Source: Rhizobium herbae
GTDB lineage: Bacteria; Pseudomonadota; Alphaproteobacteria; Rhizobiales; Rhizobiaceae
Assembly: GCF_019511375.1 (NCBI RefSeq)
Contig: NZ_JAEUAO010000001.1
Coordinates: 682,001 to 746,000, forward strand
Length of the DNA stretch: 64,000 bases
Direction of reading: 5' to 3'
Program-made: the position numbers and the translations under genes
Shown: piece by piece, positions 60,391 through 64,000 of the stretch
How the letters are laid out: every line of letters starts with the position of its first letter
Position numbering within the stretch: position 1 is the first letter of the stretch
Notes under the pieces: generated by a model
The model's database searches: none
Told to the model about the DNA's origin: nothing
What the model saw: the letters and a program-made list of their open reading frames with translations, nothing else

Positions 60391-61497
60391 TCAGACGTTG
60401 ATGGAAATGACAACGGGGCAATGGTCGGAGGCTTTCGGCCGGTCCCATCCGGTTCGCGGATAGCGCTCGACCTCCTGACCCATCGGGAAGATCGTCCGGT
60501 AAGGCTGACCGGCGCGGATGATTTCCGGCACGCTTGCCGGGTTGCGTTTGGCAAGGGCGGGCGAAAGCCAGATATAGTCGAGCTGGCAGAGGTGCCGCTC
60601 CTCCGGTCCACGGCTGTGAAACAGCGTCCATCGATCAAGTTCGGGCCGCCGCCGCATGGTATTTTCGACAAAGCCGTCATGGCTGAAAATGTCGAGTGCG
60701 CTCTGCGTTTCCTGCCGTGGCACGAAACTGTAGCCGTTGCGCCGGTCGCCGAGTACCTCGATCCGCTCCTGGTAATCGTTCATGTCGCCGCAGATCGCGA
60801 ACATCTTGTCCGCGGTGTTACCGGAACCGAAGCGGTCCTCTATGATGCGGCGCACCGCATGAGCCTCCGCGATTCGCAGTGGCATCGTCGCGGCGCGCCC
60901 GTCGAGCCCCTCGCGCGCCGGTCCCATCGACTTGAAATGCACGACGAACAACGTCAGCGGCCGACCGCCGATGCGGAAATCCAGTTTGAGACAGTCCCGT
61001 TTGAAGATGCGGTCACCGGGCACATTGGTCGCCGCGAGCGCATCGTTGAAAAGACCGAAATCGGCATAGGTGATGGCGGCGTGGGATTTGACGTCGACAC
61101 ATTCGATCTTCTGGCCGTCGCGGGTTTCTTCGCGCACCATCACGGCGACGTCGATGCCGCGGCCGTCATTGCCCTCGACCAGATATTTCTGCCGGTAGCC
61201 GCTGCCGATCATCTTGAACAGATAGCCGTATTCGAAGGCCTGCAGCGCCGCCATGTTGTCGGTTTCCTGCAGGCAGAGAATATCGGCGTCGCAATCGGCG
61301 ATCGCCAACGCCGACATCTGCCGCGTATCGTCCGTGTGGGCGATGGTGCGGGCTTCCTCGAGCCGCTGATATTCCGCCTCGCTCCTTACGTCGAAAAGCC
61401 GCAGGACACGGTCCTGCTTGAGGTTGTTGCGAAAACCGGAGAAATCGAACCGGCTCATCAGGTTCTCGATATTGAACGTGGCAAGGCGAAGGGACAT
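60391..61497 (-). CDS. Endonuclease/exonuclease/phosphatase family protein
   Basis: 368 residues. Motifs: TFNIENLM (Asn), ILCLQETDN (Glu78), ICGDMNDYQ, and C-terminal SDHCPVV, the metal-dependent active site of the EEP superfamily. No signal peptide. Substrate unknown; could be nucleic acid or phosphoesters. Confidence 0.88.
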   Translation of the reverse strand: MSLRLATFNIENLMSRFDFSGFRNNLKQDRVLRLFDVRSEAEYQRLEEARTIAHTDDTRQMSALAIADCDADILCLQETDNMAALQAFEYGYLFKMIGSGYRQKYLVEGNDGRGIDVAVMVREETRDGQKIECVDVKSHAAITYADFGLFNDALAATNVPGDRIFKRDCLKLDFRIGGRPLTLFVVHFKSMGPAREGLDGRAATMPLRIAEAHAVRRIIEDRFGSGNTADKMFAICGDMNDYQERIEVLGDRRNGYSFVPRQETQSALDIFSHDGFVENTMRRRPELDRWTLFHSRGPEERHLCQLDYIWLSPALAKRNPASVPEIIRAGQPYRTIFPMGQEVERYPRTGWDRPKASDHCPVVISINV

Positions 61498-61704
61498 CAG
61501 ACGATTCCGTATGCGATCGCCGCGACTTTAGACAAACACCGGCAAATGTCGAACGCCTTTCTCCAGGACGGATCCACCTCTTCATCGTCAGACAACCGAC
61601 CAAAATTGGGGGCGGACGGTTCGCGGCGAATAATCAAGTTTGATGAACCGTTGCTCAAACGCAGGATTGATCCACGGTACAAACGTGCAGCAAGGGGGAA
61701 TGCA

Positions 61705-62088
61705 ATGCCGCATTGCACACAGATACTGAGCGCCGCGCTCGTCACGATCGCTTTTCTCACCGGCGCCGGCGCCACCGCAGCCAATGCCGACAGTTTCGGC
61801 GCAATTGCGCTCTCGCCCGCGACCGGAGCAACGGGCTGGTCGCATGACTATGCGTCGCGCTGGGAAGCCGAGGAGGTGGCGCAGTCCCATTGCTACCAGC
61901 ATGCCGGCGATTGCCGCGTAGCGATCTGGTTCAAGAACGCCTGTGGCGCGGTGGCACGCGGACCGGACGGCTGGGGCGCAGACTGGGCATCCGGACGCGG
62001 GCAGGCCAAACGGGCAGCGATTGCCGCATGTTCCAACCATTCCTACGGTTGCGAGGTGATCCGCTGGCAGTGTTCAGGTGCATACTGA
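61705..62088 (+). CDS. Secreted DUF4189 protein
   Basis: 127 residues from ATG 61705 (AAGGGGG upstream). Signal peptide (ILSAALVTIAFLTGAGATAA), then FGAIALSPATGATGWSHDYA and the two Cys-containing segments HCYQHAGDCRVAIWFKNACG and ACSNHSYGCEVIRWQC typical of DUF4189, probably disulphide-bonded. Role unknown. Confidence 0.82.
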   Translation: MPHCTQILSAALVTIAFLTGAGATAANADSFGAIALSPATGATGWSHDYASRWEAEEVAQSHCYQHAGDCRVAIWFKNACGAVARGPDGWGADWASGRGQAKRAAIAACSNHSYGCEVIRWQCSGAY

Positions 62089-62356
62089 CAAGTCCGCGGT
62101 CCTGGCCGCGAGCGTCCTGGCGGACGGGCTGTAAAGGTTCCGCAAGGCACCGCAGCGCCGTCTGTACCTTGGCACCCGCTCGTAGCGATCGCCAAGCTCT
62201 CCTCATTACCCGCGTTGAACGAAGCACTTGGTCTTGTTCCTCGGGCGACGTCTTCAAGCGACATATCTGGGTGGTTTCCGTCGTCACCGTCTAAACCTGT
62301 TGATGACATTGGAAATATCTGCAAATCGTGAGTGGACGCAGGGGCCGGGGGAATCG

Positions 62357-64000
62357 ATGAAACAGGGTACGCCATGGGGCGCGCGGCTGCGCTATGAGTT
62401 CGACAAGAGCATGGCCGCGGGACCGATCGCGCTGATCGGCTGGCTGGCGGTCATTTCACTCATCGTCATTGTCGTCGCGGGCGCCTTTCTCGCTCTCACG
62501 CGGATTGCGCCGGAAGGCGGCCAGCCGGTGAGCTTCGTTGAAGGTGCCTGGGAATCGCTGATGCGCACGATGGATGCCGGAACGATGGGCGGCGACGTCG
62601 GCTGGAGTTTCCGCGGCGTTTCGCTGTTCGTGACGATCACCGGCATCTTCGTCTTCTCGGCCTTGATCGGCGTGCTCAGTTCCGGCCTGGAAAACAAGCT
62701 CGAGGAGCTGCGCAAAGGGCGCTCCCAGGTGCTGGAAAACGACCACACCATCATCCTCAACTGGTCGCCGTCGATCTTCGACGTCATCTGCGAGCTCATC
62801 ATCGCCAACACCAGTCGCCGCAAGCCGCGTATCGTCATCATGGCCAACAAGGACAAGGTGGAGATGGAGGACGAGATCGCCGCGAAGGTGATTGACCTGA
62901 AGAACACCCGGATCATTTGCCGCAGCGGCGACCCGACCGACCTCTACGACCTCAGCATCGTCAATCCGCAGACATCGCGTTCCGTCATCGTGCTGTCGCC
63001 AGAGGGCGACGATCCGGATTCGCAGGTAATCAAGAGCGTTCTTGCGCTCGTCAATGACCCGCACCGCCGGTCAACCCCCTACCAGATCGCTGCGGAGATT
63101 CGCGACAGCAGGAACGCTGATGTTGCCCGCATCGTCGGCGGCAGCGAGTTGCAGCTCATTCTGGCCGACGACCTGATTTCGCGTATCGTCGTCCATTCCA
63201 GCCGCCAGTCGGGCCTGAGCGCCGTCTATTCCGAACTGCTCGATTTCGACGGCTGCGAGATCTACACGCTGGAACAGCCCGACATCACCGGCAAGAGTTT
63301 CGCCTCCGCCGTCATGGCCTACGAAACCTCGACGTTGATCGGGCTTTGCGACGAAGAGGGCAAGCTGCATCTCAATCCGCCGCCGGGCCGCGTCTTCAAA
63401 CAGGGCGAGCGCGCCGTCATCATCGCCGAGGACGATGCCGCAATCAAAACCGCAAGCAATAAAATCCGTATCGAGAAGGAGGCCATCCTGCCCGCGGTAG
63501 CACGCGATCCGAGACCGGAGCGGACTCTGCTTCTCGGCTGGAACCGGCGCGGGCCGATCATCACCTTCGAACTCTCCCGCTATGTCGCCCCCGGGTCGCT
63601 CCTGACGATCGCAGCCGATACGCCGGAACTGGAGGACGACATCAAGGCGCTCAAGGTCTCCAGCGACAACATGGCCGTCGACTACCGCGTCATCGATACG
63701 AGCAACCGCGCCGAGCTCGATGCGCTCGATATTCCCGGTTACGACCATGTGCTCGTTCTCGGCTACAGCGACCACATGGCGCCCCAGCCCGCCGATACCC
63801 GCACGCTGGTGACGCTGCTGCAGTTGCGCAAGATCGCCGAACAGGCGGGTCGGCACATCAGCGTCGTCAGCGAGATGACCGACGTGCGCAATCGGGAGCT
63901 GGCGGAAGTGACCCGCGCCGACGATTTCGTCGTCAGCAACAAGCTGGTCAGCATGATGCTGGCGCAGGCTTCCGAGAACGCATCGATGGCGGCGATCTTC
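62357..64000 (+). CDS. CASTOR/POLLUX-like ion channel (3' end beyond window)
   Basis: ATG 62357 opens a frame that stays open to the window end (548 codons seen). Two membrane helices (IGWLAVISLIVIVVAGAFLA; GVSLFVTITGIFVFSALIGV) with a pore-like stretch between, then RCK-type nucleotide-binding domains (HTIILNWSPSIFDVICELII; PQTSRSVIVLSPEGDDPDSQ; RTLLLGWNRRGPIITFELSR). This matches bacterial CASTOR/POLLUX-related channels. The stop is not in the window. Confidence 0.85.
   Translation, partial: MKQGTPWGARLRYEFDKSMAAGPIALIGWLAVISLIVIVVAGAFLALTRIAPEGGQPVSFVEGAWESLMRTMDAGTMGGDVGWSFRGVSLFVTITGIFVFSALIGVLSSGLENKLEELRKGRSQVLENDHTIILNWSPSIFDVICELIIANTSRRKPRIVIMANKDKVEMEDEIAAKVIDLKNTRIICRSGDPTDLYDLSIVNPQTSRSVIVLSPEGDDPDSQVIKSVLALVNDPHRRSTPYQIAAEIRDSRNADVARIVGGSELQLILADDLISRIVVHSSRQSGLSAVYSELLDFDGCEIYTLEQPDITGKSFASAVMAYETSTLIGLCDEEGKLHLNPPPGRVFKQGERAVIIAEDDAAIKTASNKIRIEKEAILPAVARDPRPERTLLLGWNRRGPIITFELSRYVAPGSLLTIAADTPELEDDIKALKVSSDNMAVDYRVIDTSNRAELDALDIPGYDHVLVLGYSDHMAPQPADTRTLVTLLQLRKIAEQAGRHISVVSEMTDVRNRELAEVTRADDFVVSNKLVSMMLAQASENASMAAIF

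Noticed and set aside
60220-61704. Upstream part of a long plus-strand frame ending in the DUF4189 gene
   Set aside because: Antisense to the NUDIX and EEP genes; the real start is ATG 61705 with a signal peptide and AAGGGGG.

Overview
The window looks like a Rhizobiaceae-type alphaproteobacterial chromosome (inferred from GC-rich coding, the style of the hypothetical proteins and rhizobial-type phage genes; genus not determined). It has three parts.

(1) 1-13.36 kb is a copper-handling region. It holds a secreted cytochrome c'-like protein, a P1B copper ATPase (CopA) with DUF2933 and SRPBCC partners, a cytosolic Csp-type copper-storage protein with a DUF305 protein, and a periplasmic operon (small lipoprotein, TolC-like channel, multicopper oxidase, cupredoxin, CusF). 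A class III nucleotide cyclase follows. Each of the three copper transcription units is preceded by a different small secreted Cys-rich ORF with a CC-x(3,4)-C core and a Pro-Pro near its C-terminus. Two of the three are followed by strong RNA hairpins. I read these as copper-sensing leader ORFs of the CopL/CruR kind.

(2) 13,361-58,502 is a complete-looking 45-kb prophage in the 3' part of a tRNA-Lys(CTT) gene. A perfect 47-bp direct repeat marks attL and attR, the tyrosine integrase lies beside attR, and four identical CTGTAAAATG boxes flank the two att cores. From the left it holds: a relatively AT-rich cargo zone (13.7-20.3 kb) with a membrane/zinc-protein trio, an ATP-dependent DNA ligase and a tightly overlapping TIGR04255 three-gene operon; a lysis module (holin-like, endolysin); a siphovirus tail, head and packaging block of HK97 type, all on the minus strand; and a NusG-like antiterminator gene immediately upstream of a UUCG-loop terminator that guards the late operon. 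The early minus-strand operon has a replication initiator with iteron-like repeats inside it, a C5-methyltransferase-like protein, a DpdA-like 7-deazaguanine DNA-modification enzyme and a frameshifted DNA methyltransferase. The switch region has a Cro-like gene, an S24 repressor and operator-like inverted repeats on both sides. A rightward early operon of small genes ends in a candidate excisionase and the integrase.

(3) 58.5-64 kb is core-type chromosome: the intact tRNA-Lys, a PhzF isomerase, a NUDIX hydrolase, an endonuclease/exonuclease/phosphatase protein, a DUF4189 protein and the start of a CASTOR/POLLUX-like ion-channel gene cut by the window end.

Most notable are the three parallel leader ORFs, the TIGR04255 cargo operon, the DpdA-centred DNA-modification cluster, the NusG-like gene/terminator pair, and the iterons inside the initiator gene. 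All function calls rest on reading the sequence; no searches were run.
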